Source of the DNA: Saussurea involucrata
Lineage: Eukaryota; Streptophyta; Magnoliopsida; Asterales; Asteraceae
DNA length: 64,000 nt
Reading direction: 5' to 3'
Assembly: GCA_033807775.1 (NCBI GenBank)
Contig: CM066317.1
Location: 39,993,870 to 40,057,869 of the forward strand
Shown here: positions 47,046 to 58,884 of the stretch, piece by piece
How positions within the stretch are numbered: the first letter of the stretch is position 1
Layout of the letters: every line of letters starts with the position of its first letter
Program-made: the position numbers and the translations under genes
Notes under the pieces: generated by a model
What the model was told of the DNA's origin: nothing
Databases searched by the model: none
The model's input: the letters and a program-made list of their open reading frames with translations, nothing else

Positions 47046-50000
47046 TCAATCATTATTATTAATATCATCAAACTCATTCCAACCACAACTAGAACAACAC
47101 AAACAATCATGCGATAATTGAATCAATTGCTGAATGGAATAAAGTTTAATCGGAAAATTAACATCCTTTTTAACAAAATCATTCCTATGATTCCAAGCAC
47201 AATCGTTTTTGTTCATTCTAGGATAGAAAACAGTATTAAATGACTTTGATGCAGCATCCTCGATAGATTCCTTGGCTAGCCACTTTTGTTTATCCTGTTT
47301 AGCGCGACCCGTTTTATCTGAAACAACATTGACAGCATGGTCAGTGGCTTTCGAGGAAGCAGGATTTTTGGCAGTCGATCGCTCGGTCTTTTGCCTCGGC
47401 TGTGATTGTTTTTGAGGAACAGGCTTAGTTTTAGAAATCTTAATCACAGTCGGGGTCTTTGTTTTGGAACAATCGCCCTTTAGAAAATTGACCGGTCGAT
47501 TAACCACCGGTGAAACGATGTCAGTATGACTTGGAAGAGGTTTATCGAAAGGGAACGATTCAAACTCTTCATCAGAATTGCCTTCGGAGTTCATGAATTC
47601 TGAAAAATCAACATCCGGAATTACAGGACTTGGATCGGTCGAGGAAGGCTAGGAACACTTCGTGTCAGTGTGCTTTGGGGAATTTGGTGCGGAAGCTAGG
47701 AAAAAATCAGAGTTCAAATTCCTTAAAACACTCCCGTCTTGAGATTCTTTACCGTCTTGTGTAGAAGAGATTTTGCCAATGAAAGCTTTACACGAAGACG
47801 TGTCCGACAAGTTGGAGGAAGAGTCGGGTGAAATCATCTTTTCAGATTGGAGTAGGTCAATCTGCTCTTTGAGCTGACCATTTCCTGTATGCTCCGTCAT
47901 CGATTTTGTTGCCAAGGCAGACAGTTTTGATGTGAGCTTGTTGATTTCACACCGAAGGATTTCCTGTCCTTCATCGGACACAGCTTCGGTTTTGACGGAT
48001 TTTAGATTCTCAATTTCAGTGATTAGCGCTTGCTTTTCCTTTTGAAAACTTGACTTTTCTTTCTCGAGTGACTCCTCTAACTCGACTATCTTTGCTTCCA
48101 AGATGAGAGGGGGAACATAGAGCTTGAACTCATTTGTCTCAGTCTTGGTTTCGGTTGCTTGGACCTCATCCTTTTTGGAGGAATCCTTGGGCGTTACAAC
48201 CTTATAGCAGTCAAAGTAGTCATTCGAGAGGTACTTCTTTTGATTTTTCTCATAATAATAGTTTAAAGGCTCATAACAAAAAGGAAGTTGCATTTTTGAC
48301 GTGTTCTTTCGCTTATATTCCTCAGTTTCCTCTTCCTTTTCAGGTTCAAGAGGACCAGTCCATTTTATCGCATATTCCGGATACTTTTTGTCTATTCCAA
48401 AACAGCCAAAATCATACAGAGTAGGTGTTTTGTATATACCCTTTGTCAAGTAGTGTGGGTTATCATATCCAATTCCCCATTCTTTGGTAAAATAAGTGAA
48501 CTCCTTGGGTTTATTCATATGGATGGTCTGGTCAGTTTGACCTCTTTTGTGGAGTTTGGTTTCAAGATCAAGAATTTTAGCGACAAACTCCTTGTGCTGA
48601 ATTTGAAGAGCAAAGCATTGATAAACAATTTCTGCTTTCTCATTTACACACTGATCAAGCTGTGATTGTAGTTCAGATATTTGGGCCCTTAAGTCCTTAG
48701 GTGCTATTGAAATTTTTTTGCATTTTTCTTTTAAATTATCATTTTCGGACTTGTGTTTCTCAGTTATTCGCTTTTGAACATCTAGCTTTTCAGATAGTGA
48801 TCTAATTTCAAGCAGTTGTTCGTTAGAGGTGACCTTGTAGGAATCTATCCATTCAGCAAGAGATTGCATTTGAGTAAAGAAATCTTGAGGAGTAGATTCA
48901 CATACCTGACTTGACTTTGCCTTTTCTTCATCAGCAGGAGAGTGGTAGCCCATGAAAACATCAGCGACATCATATTCGCTTTCATCATCAGAACGACCTA
49001 ACCAATAGTCGCCTTCAACAAACAGAGTTTCTCCTGCTTCTTTCTGTTCTGCCAGAGCGAGCTTAGCCTTGTAATAATGAGCGTTCTTCACAACAGGCTT
49101 TCTACAGTCTTTGGCAAAATGACCAAGCTTCCCGCAGTTATAGCATGTCACGGGTTCATCTTTCTTCTTTGAGTCAGACTTGCGGTCATCTTTCTCTGTC
49201 TTCTTCTTCATGTCCGACTGGTTGGACTCATCAGCTTTCTTCTTTCCTTCATATTTGTCCTGATAATCATGGCGCTTGTTGGAGGAGGTGGAGTAGTGCT
49301 GATTATTGGACGTCGGCTTCTTGTAGAACTTCTGTTGTTGGAAGGATTTGGAGAGCAGGGCCATCTCTTTCTTAATTGCAGATACTTCAGGATCATAATC
49401 ACTGTCTTCTCTTTCCTCAGGTTCTGATTCAGATTCGCTTTGCTTTTGGGCACGTTTGGAATGACGGCCAGAAGATTTCCCTCGTTTGGAAGACATAAGT
49501 GCCAGTGGATCAGCAGCTGACTTGGATGCAGATTTCTTCTCGTTCTGAATCTCCATCACTTCATCTTTGTCCTGCAGTAGCATCTCATAGAGCTCGTGGA
49601 TGCCGACTTTCTCCATTAAGTGGTTGTGCTTGACGTGTGATGCGTATACTTTCCACTCAGGCGGGAGGTTATTGAGGAACTTAAGTGCGTTCTCCGTGTT
49701 AGAACGAGTGATTTGGTTCTTGTGAAGATCGTTGAGAAGGAGACAGAAGCGTTCATAGGTCTGAGAGAGGGATTCGCCGATGCGCTGCTTAAACCCATCA
49801 AACTTGGTTATAGAGCTGTTGATCTTCAGTTGATTCCCGACTTCGCTCCTGCGCATCATTTTCTGCACTTGATCCCACATGCCCTTTGCTATCTTTTTGT
49901 AGCTGTCGATGGCAGTGTAGATCGTGTTGGGTAGAGCTTGAACAAGGTACCTCTTAGCATACTTTTCTCCCTCAATCATGCCTCGTTCGTCGACAGTCAT

Positions 50001-50231
50001 TTCGGAGAGTATCTTTTTCTCGATACGAGGTTGACCACTTGCTTCAGTTGGTGGAATAGTCTTCGTGGGTTCAGGAATTGGCCCGTCTTCTAGAGCTCGC
50101 CAGATATACTCGAAGTTTTCCTTTGACTCAATGAAGATTATAAATTTGTCCCGCCACTGGCTGTACTCACCTTGGTAGAGGCAAGGTGGTTTGGAATCGG
50201 TGCCGATGGAAAGAGCGTCGCGTGAAGACAT
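47046..50231 (-). pseudogene. Copia-R gag with long coiled-coil C-terminus, one in-frame stop
   Basis: I choose ATG 50231 (MSSRDALS) over the upstream one at 50276, because Gag resemblance begins there. The N-terminal part has copia Gag blocks (EYSQWRDKF, FCLLLNDL, FLNNLPPEW, UBN2-like). A CCHC knuckle (CYNCGKLGHFAKDC) lies near 49150. A long C-terminal region with Lys/Glu-rich heptads follows (about 48850-47850). Sirevirus Gags are known for such extensions. TAG at 47651-47649 interrupts the frame, which then stays open to 47046. Gag packages RNA in cytoplasmic particles. Confidence 0.88.
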
Positions 50232-50369
50232 CTTAAGTTGCACTGGAGTGATCGTCAGACGATTGGTTCGATTCAAAGTGATAACCTAACGCAAGGCACT
50301 AAGAGTGATATCCTAACGCATGTTCTAAGAGTGGATTAAGCTAAATCAGGTAAGAAATCGACTAAGCAG

Positions 50370-50870
50370 AACTTACCGGATAGGAATCCGGATGAAAGAT
50401 ATCTGATCTGGAAGTGTCCGGATCAGATTATGAAAAACATGTAAATTTGCAGAAGTTACCGGATGATCTTGAGTTACCGGGTAACAGAGGGTTACCGGGT
50501 GAGACAAGTTACCGGATGAATTAAAACTGAGAAAAAAGAGAAACTTACCTGGTGGAAGAGCTTACCGGATGTGGATCTTACCGGATGAAAGAGCTTACAG
50601 GGTGTAGATGCAGTTACCGATAACAGAATAAGACAAGAAACAATCTTACCGGATGGAAAAGTACTTACCGGGAACTTGTCTGTATAGGTGAGCTTACCGG
50701 ATGCGAAGGCTTACCGGTATCTGGGACTTACCGGGAGTGATGTCCGGTAAGTATTGAAATAGCCGGTAAGGTATAATATTACCCGGTAACAAGTGATAGA
50801 ATAGGAACTTACCCGGTAACACAATGAAGGACCCGGTAACCACGGCTGTGGCAACCGGTAACTGCGGCTG
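50370..50870. repeat. TTACCGG array in the Copia-R gag leader
   Basis: About 20 copies of TTACCGG or CCGGTAA within 500 bases between PBS and gag. Spacing is irregular and flanks are diverged. Confidence 0.85.
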
Positions 50871-51256
50871 TGGTTTCCAAAAACTCAGAAATTCGACTAG
50901 GGTTCTTCAAAATCGTTCTTGAAAGATTAGGAACTCGACCAAACACAATAATAACAATACCCAAATCGATTTTGAAGCCAAATAACAAGTTTTTTATGGT
51001 AAAAATTCGATTTTTGCAAGAAACAGAGACAAAAACTTGAAAATTTGATTTTGCTTAAAATCGATTAAGATGGACGAATTGAGAACTGAAAATTTGCAGA
51101 AACGCTTACTAAGATGATGCTAACAGAATGTGGTAAGCGATAGCAATCAATTTTGACATAATCAAAATATGAGTTTTCAAGCCAAGAACAAGTCGAATGT
51201 TTCCAGAAAACTTACCAGAAATCAAGAAAATCACTTTGAATCAGTTCGTCTGTTTA

Positions 51257-51267
51257 CTCTGATACCA
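51257..51267 (-). other. Primer binding site of Copia-R
   Basis: The minus strand reads TGGTATCAGAG two bases inside the LTR edge; initiator Met tRNA type. Confidence 0.85.
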
Positions 51268-51269
51268 AT

Positions 51270-51551
51270 TGTGAGTTCCAGATCAGTGTAACACGTAATA
51301 GAAATCAATAGATAATAACACAAACGATATGATTTCCAATGGTCATCCACTTTACTTTCAATAATAGAGAGAGTTTACAATAAGCACTTGAAAGATTAAA
51401 ATGACAACTAGCTTAATTCTAAGCTAAACAAAACATTATATACTCTGGGCCCAAGGCATGTAAACCCACGGCCCGTTCACAATTAAAGGCTCAAATTAAT
51501 AAATAACAATTCAGCCCTTGAACTTCTATTCAATCAGGTTTGACCCTAACA
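51270..51551 (-). mobile_element. Copia-R 5' LTR (probable, 282 bp)
   Basis: Minus strand TGTTAGGGTC...GGAACTCACA, next to the PBS. No second copy is in the window, so the outer end at 51551 is a judgement. It is short for a SIRE-lineage LTR. Confidence 0.6.
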
Positions 51552-52087
51552 TATACTATTATTACTTTACATTTTTTAATTGCGATATAATATTTTTTAT
51601 TGATAGTAGATAACGTTTTTATTAGATAACGTTTTTTCTTTGATTTACAACGTCGCACTGAAAAAAGAATCGGTAGATATTGGTTGATAGATGATATTTT
51701 ACTTAATATAATTCAATTATAGAGTATTATTGTATGATACAATAATATATTAAAAGTAACGGACAATTAGTTTTAGAAAATTATTTGAGCAAGTGTCCAA
51801 CGAAAAAATATAAATCCTTATTCGGTTTAACAAATTACCGAACCGAATAACCCCGAAAACCGAATAAGCCGAAACCGATTAAACCGAACCTTATTTGGTT
51901 TGGTTAGCGGTTAACCCGAACCAAATAAACCTATAACCGAATAACACTCCTATCTGAAATTAGTTTTTTCACATTGAGATCTCACAACTTAAAAAACATA
52001 TCTCTGTGGAATACAATACTTGGTTCTTACCATTTTATTACATGTTTTAAGAAAATATTGGGTGGACATGTATATTTTCATGCTTAC
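51552..52087. other. AT-rich DNA with an hAT-like terminus
   Basis: Mostly unassigned. The stretch 51830-51960 is full of ACCGAATAA and CCGAACC motifs and ends AATAACACTCCTATCTG, similar to subterminal regions of hAT elements. The other end was not found. Confidence 0.3.
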
Positions 52088-52414
52088 TTAATTATCATAA
52101 CCTTTTAGGGTTGTGTAAATCTGACTACAATAGGGAATTTCAGCTCCTAACACTTCTTTGTCATCATCCTTAAAAAATGAATATTTCCTTATATCTAAAC
52201 TTCGACAGATCATGGGAGTGTTAGTCAAATACGCTTTGTCCAAATTAGAGTGTCTGGTCATTTTCTCGGTATATGCGAATTGGTGGATTAATATTTCACA
52301 AGATCGGTGCTCTAGCTCAAATAGTTGGTAGACAAAATCGAGTTTTCCAAGATCTTTCATCTCAAATTCATATTTCAAGGAGCTTGTGGTTTGTCTTATT
52401 TTATCAAACGACAT
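52088..52414 (-). pseudogene. Copia RT fragment
   Basis: A 108-residue frame has the post-catalytic RT blocks of copia elements (FEMKDLGK, IHQFAYTEKM, NTPM.CRSLD, EVLGAEIPY). Upstream and downstream parts of pol are missing or unreadable. A remnant separate from Copia-R. It may belong with the antisense PBS-like site at 54292-54303. Confidence 0.75.
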
Positions 52415-52830
52415 ATAAATCTACTATTCATCATTTTTATACCCGTTTCTAAACCAGGTATTCATTCAGACGGGTATACCCCACCCATTTGGAATTTCCA
52501 TAAAGTGTACGTTTCAATTTATTTGCAAAAGCACTCTATGGTTAGAGTTACTTGACTTAGGTAATGTAAGGCTATCAGACACTTTCATTTATATCTCTGA
52601 ATCTAGATCCTCATAGAGATAATGTAGTAACCACATCCACGAGCTACATTTCCAGTCCTTTAGAAACAACTAAACGAGAAAGTAAGTCTCCTCGTAGCCA
52701 ATTCAGAGCGTTGTGAAAACCTTGCGCCAAAAAAAAATCATTACGCATTTTTTACAATAACTCATCTCTATTCCTACAGGCTTTACATTTTGTGGGTTAA
52801 CACTACCTGACCAAATACCTCTTTCTTTGT

Positions 52831-53195
52831 CAGAGTGCGTTTGGTACGCATACAGGATAAAACAGAACAACTGTTCAACGTTTGGTATACAGAATTGGAC
52901 AGAACAGAACATATAACATTAGATAAAATACAAATAAATAAAATTTAAAAAATGAATAAAATATAAAATAAAACGTGTATTTGATGTTTTAGAAGAGAAT
53001 TAGATTTTATTTTGAGGTTATATTGCTAAAACATAAGTCTGTTCCACCTTGTTCCAGCTTGTTCCATGGGGTGGGGATGGAACAAACTTGTTCCACTATG
53101 TTCTTGTATGTTCCACATAAAAGTCCTGCCAAACATGGGACAGTGATTTCTGTTCTATTATGTTATGTCTTGTCCAGTGTACCAAACGCACCCTC
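52831..53195. mobile_element. MITE with GTGCGTTTGGTAC ends
   Basis: The left end CAGAGTGCGTTTGGTACGC is inverted relative to the right end GTACCAAACGCACCCTC. The internal region repeats ACAGAACA/TGTTCC-type motifs. Ends of this kind suggest hAT, but no 8-bp duplication is clear. Confidence 0.55.
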
Positions 53196-53814
53196 AAAGA
53201 ACATATTTTTTTGTCGATTGCTTCCTTCCATTTATGTCAATTTGCTTTTTGTTGAAGTTCTTCAACTAAGCATGGTTAGATGTCATCATGTTCTATAATC
53301 TTATGAGCATGGATATATGTGAATATATCATCAATAAGTATGTATGGTATGCCCCTCGACTCATATGGACTCTCATAATTTATTTGAGATTTCTTTGTTC
53401 TCTGAAATCAATATTAACTTCTGGGTGTCCTTCGGTATCGATACATGGACATAATTATGTTTAGAGACAATCTTTTGAGAGGTTTTATGTATTGAATGAC
53501 ATTTTATAAAATAATGTTGAGTTCCAAAAATCAATCTTTCACTAAAGCTCATTTTTGTTGTAAATTTTTATATAATTACACAAAACTCCATTTCACGATT
53601 CTTTAGATTTTAAAACGTTTTCTAGCATACGAAATGCTATTCAACCACGCACATATATATCAACACATATGTATAAAACATAAATAAAACACATGTGAAT
53701 GGCAAAGTTTTATTTCTAATGGGTTTTGAGAGCCAACACAAAAAACTGAATCAACTCTTAAGGACAATAAATATCCAAGCCATCTCGTGACGATATTTGA
53801 ACTCCCATTTGACT
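53196..53814. other. Unassigned AT-rich DNA
   Basis: No gene or repeat recognised. Confidence 0.4.
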
Positions 53815-53955
53815 TGCCATTTGGGAAAGGAAATCTGAAGCTCCTGGCCATCCGAGAAAAGGAAATCCGAAGCTCCTCTCCATCCAAAAAAGGAAATCCG
53901 AAGCTCATCGCCATTCAAGAAAGGGAAATCTGAAACTCCTCTCCATTCGATAATT
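53815..53955. repeat. Tandem repeat, unit about 32 bp, four copies
   Basis: Imperfect copies of GGAAATCCGAAGCTCCTC followed by GCCATCC and an A-rich stretch. Confidence 0.75.
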
Positions 53956-54291
53956 AGAATATCGAAGCTCCATCTTCAAGTCTTGTTACAATTTTTAAAG
54001 AAATAAAATACAAGATCTAATCTAGTCCTTTTACATTCTCCAAAAAAATAACAAAACTACTTATTATTACAAATCAATGAAATAATATTACAAACATTAA
54101 TCACAAGAGGTATAAACTTGTCATGCACCCACAAACAACATATAAACAATTTATATAAAAAGCAATCATTACAACCAAAATGCAAAAATAAGTTGTAATA
54201 AAAATTATTAGTCCAAAAGAAAATCCATACTTTTCTATCAAAAGAATAAAAAACAGTTCTTGAAAAACGTTTTCTAAACCATGCATGATCA

Positions 54292-54570
54292 ACTCTAATA
54301 CCACTTTAGGAATTTGTAGGCAACTTTAAAACAAAAGATTTCAAAGATAAGCAACGGAAGCAAAAGGAACCTACAAAGATTTTTCACAAAACCTCCTAAC
54401 AAGGATCTCATGCATTAAATAACTTAGAAAAACAAAACACACTACCATAGAGTGTTTAGATCTACAACATTTTGAAGCTTGAACTTTGATGTATGGTAGA
54501 GAAGGAAACTGGATCATCCTCCAAAGTTGATCCACACCAAACAACCTCCTTTTGTTGAATGTTAGTTCTT
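54292..54570 (-). mobile_element. Possible antisense LTR with PBS-like site
   Basis: The minus strand has GTGGTATTAGAG at 54303-54292, like a PBS. The adjacent sequence to about 54570 could be the matching LTR. No second copy is visible. Confidence 0.3.
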
Positions 54571-54572
54571 AG

Positions 54573-55205
54573 TGTAACACCCTCAAAACTAGAAAGAGCG
54601 ACTAAATTAAAACTTTCAATAATACATCAAATAAAGGGCATTTTTCTTTCCATAACTCAAAACTTATTTTAACTTCGGATAAAAAAACATGATTTAACAT
54701 TAACAATAGGTAAATCAAGCCTTACATCAAGACTACGGGTGTTACTAAGACCCATTAACAATTGCTATCTCCAAAATGCGGAAGACATCATAGAATTACT
54801 AAATCCTTCACGTGCATCTCTAACTAACACTCAAATTTTCACGATATCGATAGTACCATTTCCCTAACAAGGACATGTTGATGCACATGCCGACAAATAA
54901 AAAGGTTAGGCTTAATGCCTAGTGAGTTCAAGAGTTTTCATCTCAAATGTAAAACGGTAAACCGAAGATAATATTATTTAAATCACAATTACTGAAATGA
55001 AATGTATGAAATATGAAAGCAACATCTTTCCCAACTCCCCCCATTTTCGCAAGGAACACTCCAATACAATGCAATCATTCAACTTTGAATTTGAAACCCA
55101 ATACTCACCCAAAGTACAAATATGATGAAAATCCAACTACCGAAAACATGGAAATCAATATATATATTAAAACAAAAACCATGGGTGATGACATGGAGCC
55201 TCCTA
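54573..55205 (-). mobile_element. C-type gypsy LTR, 3' portion, antisense (C'')
   Basis: Begins TGTAACACCCTCAAAA, the reverse complement of the C' LTR end. Carries the hairpin at 54907-54921 and aligns with about 2800-3515 in reverse. It is interrupted near 55205 and resumes at 58188. Confidence 0.65.
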
Positions 55206-55209
55206 AATC

Positions 55210-58187
55210 TTAGAATCCTCTCTATCTTTTTTCTCCATTTTTTTATTTTTTTAAATGTTGAATATGTAAATGACGTTTCCACCCCCGTATGTTAAAAACA
55301 TAAAACTCATTGACATAAGGTTATTTTGGTAATTTAAAAAAATTTAACTTCCTAAACCTTTCATCTTCATTCTTAAAGATAAAACCACTAAATCTTCCCA
55401 TCTTCATTCTTTAAGGTAAAACCTCCAAAACTTTCATGTGATCATTATGAATTGTCCATCACGAAATGTCTTCTTCCTCCTCTCAACCACTTGATGTATT
55501 ATTCATTTCTAAAATCATTATTATTCAACAAATTGTTTTCAAGGTAAACTCTGTTTCTTCTTCTCTGTCACTTGATTTGTTCTTTCATTTCACAAATTAT
55601 TATTCTTCAACAAAATCGTTTGTAGGTAAACTTCTTTTCTCTCTTTCCATCGCTTGATTTGTTCTTTCATTTCACAAACTTTTATTCTTCAACAAAGTGG
55701 TTTTGCAGGTTTACTTTGAGTATAATAATCCATGTATTATTCGTTATTGACTTTTGTTGGGATTTTAGAGTTTATTTTTACTTTTGTCGTAAATATTTTT
55801 TTATGTTTTTTCCAATAGAACCGAGGGTTTGTTCTTAGCAGCGGACAACGACTTTATAGTCTTGATGAAAACAATGATTCAATAATCGAGTCCTGCAAAT
55901 ACATCTTACATTCTATGATATATCTCAACAAACTTCAACATGTTCTTTTTCAATTATTCTTCTTATTTTGCAGGTTATTTCGAGAAGACTAATACGTATT
56001 ACATTCAGGTTATACGTTTCTTATGACTTTTGTTAGGATCTTAAAGTTCTTTTCTTATTTTCGTCTTTTATATCCTAAGTTTTAAGTTTTACTAATCATT
56101 TTAACTCTTATTAAAATCATTATTTTTTTATTTACATGACACTCGAATATAATAATATGTATATTTTTATTTACATAACAATTGAATACAATAAGAAACG
56201 GATTATAATTATATATATGAAAAATAAAATGAAGATTATTTAATTTAATACATTTTAATTTACATGTAAAAAAATCTTATTGCAAGCAATATACATAAAT
56301 GAGATAATACTTTATTATACTATAATTATCATTTATTATTATTTGTACAATACCCTTATTATATATATAATTAAGTGAATAACCAATAGCATTAATTACA
56401 ATTTATTTATCTTTTTTATAACTTTTGTTTAGATTTTAGAGTATTTTTTAATTTTTCTCTTCTATACTTTTCTTAAGCTTTAAATTGTACTATTAATTTT
56501 AACTATTATAAAATTAATAACTTTTTTACAAGATATGAAAATAATAATATGTATATTTTGTATTTAAATACAATAAAAAACTGATTATAATTAATAAAAA
56601 TAAAAAAAAATTAATTACTTCACATTAGTATACATAAATAAACTACTTATAACAATTTAATATAGTATAACTTGTCATTAATTATTGTTTACATAGTACT
56701 TTTAAACTTTAAGTTTAATTACTATTTATATAGCACCCACTTTATATTTTAATATCATTAAATGACTAATATCTATTAATCCTTATTCTTTTTTATTTAG
56801 ATTTATTTTTAATATACAATGAATAACTAAACCTTCCATCTTCCTATTTTCTTTTTAATTTCCTTTTTCATTGTTTAATAAATGAAGTTCAGATACAACG
56901 GTTGATACACTTTTCTCACACGTCTCACGTTAACTCAATTTCTCATTGGAACCCAGCCGTATATATATTAAAGCTACAATTTCTATGATCACATACGCAA
57001 ATACAAAACACGATGCAAGCCAGGAAAGAACCAACGGATATTGAGGTGGCAACACAAGATTCTAGATGACATAATGAGAATTGAGTATTTATGTATTGAT
57101 AAATTGTGGTTGAATTTTAAACATCCCACGTTGGTAAGATGTTAAAACATTGCAATAAAGAGCGGATGTATAAGAAAACATGATGTGATCTCATTGTGTC
57201 AACTCATAGGTTTGGACTCATAAGGTTATCTTATTTAGATGACCTTATTTTTGCAAAACAAAACTTATTATTTAGATATCCCGCATTTGTGAGACTATTA
57301 TAAAGTGACATTACAAGATTTGAGAATGCTTAAATCTTGAAATGTAGTGTGTTTTGTTTATACCAATCGATGCAAAGATGGTAGCTTGGGAAAGAAAATA
57401 TGAATATACAAAATGTGGAATGATATCTTTGAAATTATAACCATGGATAGAAATATAGAATCAAACCTAATTTCAACCAACGATAAAAATTATAGTCATG
57501 AAAAATACGGTTGAAATTAATCAAAGCCTACCAAATGGTAAAACTTATATATGCTATATCTATTATAGAGTACAGAAAGAACTAAACAATTGTTAAATGA
57601 GAAGTTTTAAGACGTCTTTATCTTTTTTTCTTCTTATTCTGATTTATTTATAGAACCAATACAATAGTTACTAAACCTTTTATTTTCTTGCATTTTCAAT
57701 TTTAGTTTTCTTAAAAATGAATTAGAATGCATATATACATAAAACTACATATATTTTTATTTATTATGATAAAACACATTATAAATTACTTTTGTCGTTA
57801 ATTTGAACACATAACATTTAAACGATAAAAACATAAATACTTTTTATGAATGTGTTAGTTTATTTGTAGTGATATAATAAATATAAATAAATCGGCAGAT
57901 GTACCATTCTCTTTCAACTTAAAAAGGAGAAAAAAAACTCCATGCAATGTTATCACGTATCTAAACAATGCATAATATGAGTCCAATCTACCATTAATTG
58001 GAAAAACCTATTATGTATGTATGTATGTATTAAAATTCCACTAATTAAGTTTTAATGATTCCTACAAATAATTTATATACTATGTATTGATTATCATATT
58101 TAACAATTAACATGTATCATAGGGACAATCTTCATATCACTACCCAAGTTATTCACGCTACCGCGCAACGCGCGGTTTCAACACTAG
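55210..58187. mobile_element. Helitron-like non-autonomous element
   Basis: The 3' terminus has a hairpin ACCGCGC-AAC-GCGCGGT (58160-58176) followed 7 bases later by CTAG (58184-58187) and T. That is the Helitron arrangement (hairpin, CTRR, insertion before T). Right after it, C''-type LTR sequence resumes, so the 5' end should lie where LTR homology stops, near 55205-55230 (ATCTTAG or ATCCTCTCTATC). A second candidate start is TATATATATTAAA near 56960. No RepHel ORF; the body is AT-rich, with a tandem repeat at 55478-55725. Confidence 0.5.
55478..55725. repeat. Tandem repeat, unit about 82 bp, three copies
   Basis: Copies share CACTTGATTTGTTCTTTCAT and TTATTCTTCAACAAA, then GGTAAACT. Sits in the AT-rich insert. 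Confidence 0.7.
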
Positions 58188-58600
58188 TAACTATTTTATC
58201 CAAAACCTTAGTTTATGGACGAAATCCAATAGATCAAAGTCATAAATTGCGGTTACTCGCCAAAACCCAAACAATATTAAAGTATGGATATTACACTATC
58301 CGAAAATAACGTTTAACAACAACGGGGAGACCCGTATCCGTTGAGATTGACGAGAACACATAAGTATGTGACTCGTACAATGTTAATCGCATAACACTTC
58401 ATGACTTAAAGTCCAAATGTTCCTATGACTTCTTAACAAGTTTCACCTTAAGAGTCGGTTGACCTTAGTGTCTATTCTTGTGATTTCCACCTCAAGGCCC
58501 GACATACTTAAGGACTACCTCCAAGGCATTACCTCAAACGACGAATATCCTAGTGCCTACCTCCATTTGTCAACATTTCTGCTTATTTTATTATATATCA
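58188..58600 (-). mobile_element. C-type gypsy LTR, continuation of C''
   Basis: In reverse complement it aligns with C' from about 2390 to 2780 (GTGAAACTTGT, GGAACACTTGG, GAAGTGTTATACGATTAAC and GTCTCCCC blocks). The right limit fades out near 58600. Confidence 0.6.
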
Positions 58601-58884
58601 TTTACTATCATACGTTATATAGTCGATACTTAAAATATGATTGCTACTAATAATTTTCATCACGCATGCAACATATTTTATAACCCTATTAATTATATAA
58701 GTTTGAAACCAACTTATAGAAGCTATATTAAGAATAACATTTTTTTTGTTCATCAATATGAATATTACATATAGACTTGTAACATAATTCATTTTTAAAG
58801 TAAAACTAAATTCAGAATAAATTTGTTTTATATTTTTTAATATTCATTTATGGTTTAAGTTATATAATTATCAAAGAAAATTAC
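58601..58884. other. Unassigned AT-rich DNA
   Basis: No feature recognised between the C'' piece and the B' LTR. Confidence 0.4.

Larger units (their letters stand above)
37484..51551 (-). mobile_element. Copia-R: SIRE-type copia, antisense, lacking its 3' end
   Basis: About 14.1 kb including a 1.2-kb hAT insertion. On the minus strand: 5' LTR (51551-51270), PBS, leader with CCGG array, gag, pol, a spacer with six polypurine tracts, then a third ORF. The 3' LTR is missing; the third ORF stops at the A2 junction near 37484. Several stop codons and at least two frameshifts make it inactive. RT similarity, long Gag C-terminus, post-pol ORF and multiple polypurine tracts fit the SIRE lineage. 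Confidence 0.88.

Noticed and set aside
53660..53914. ORF with repeated FPF/FRFPF peptides
   Set aside because: Created by the 32-bp DNA repeat; no regulatory or homologous context.
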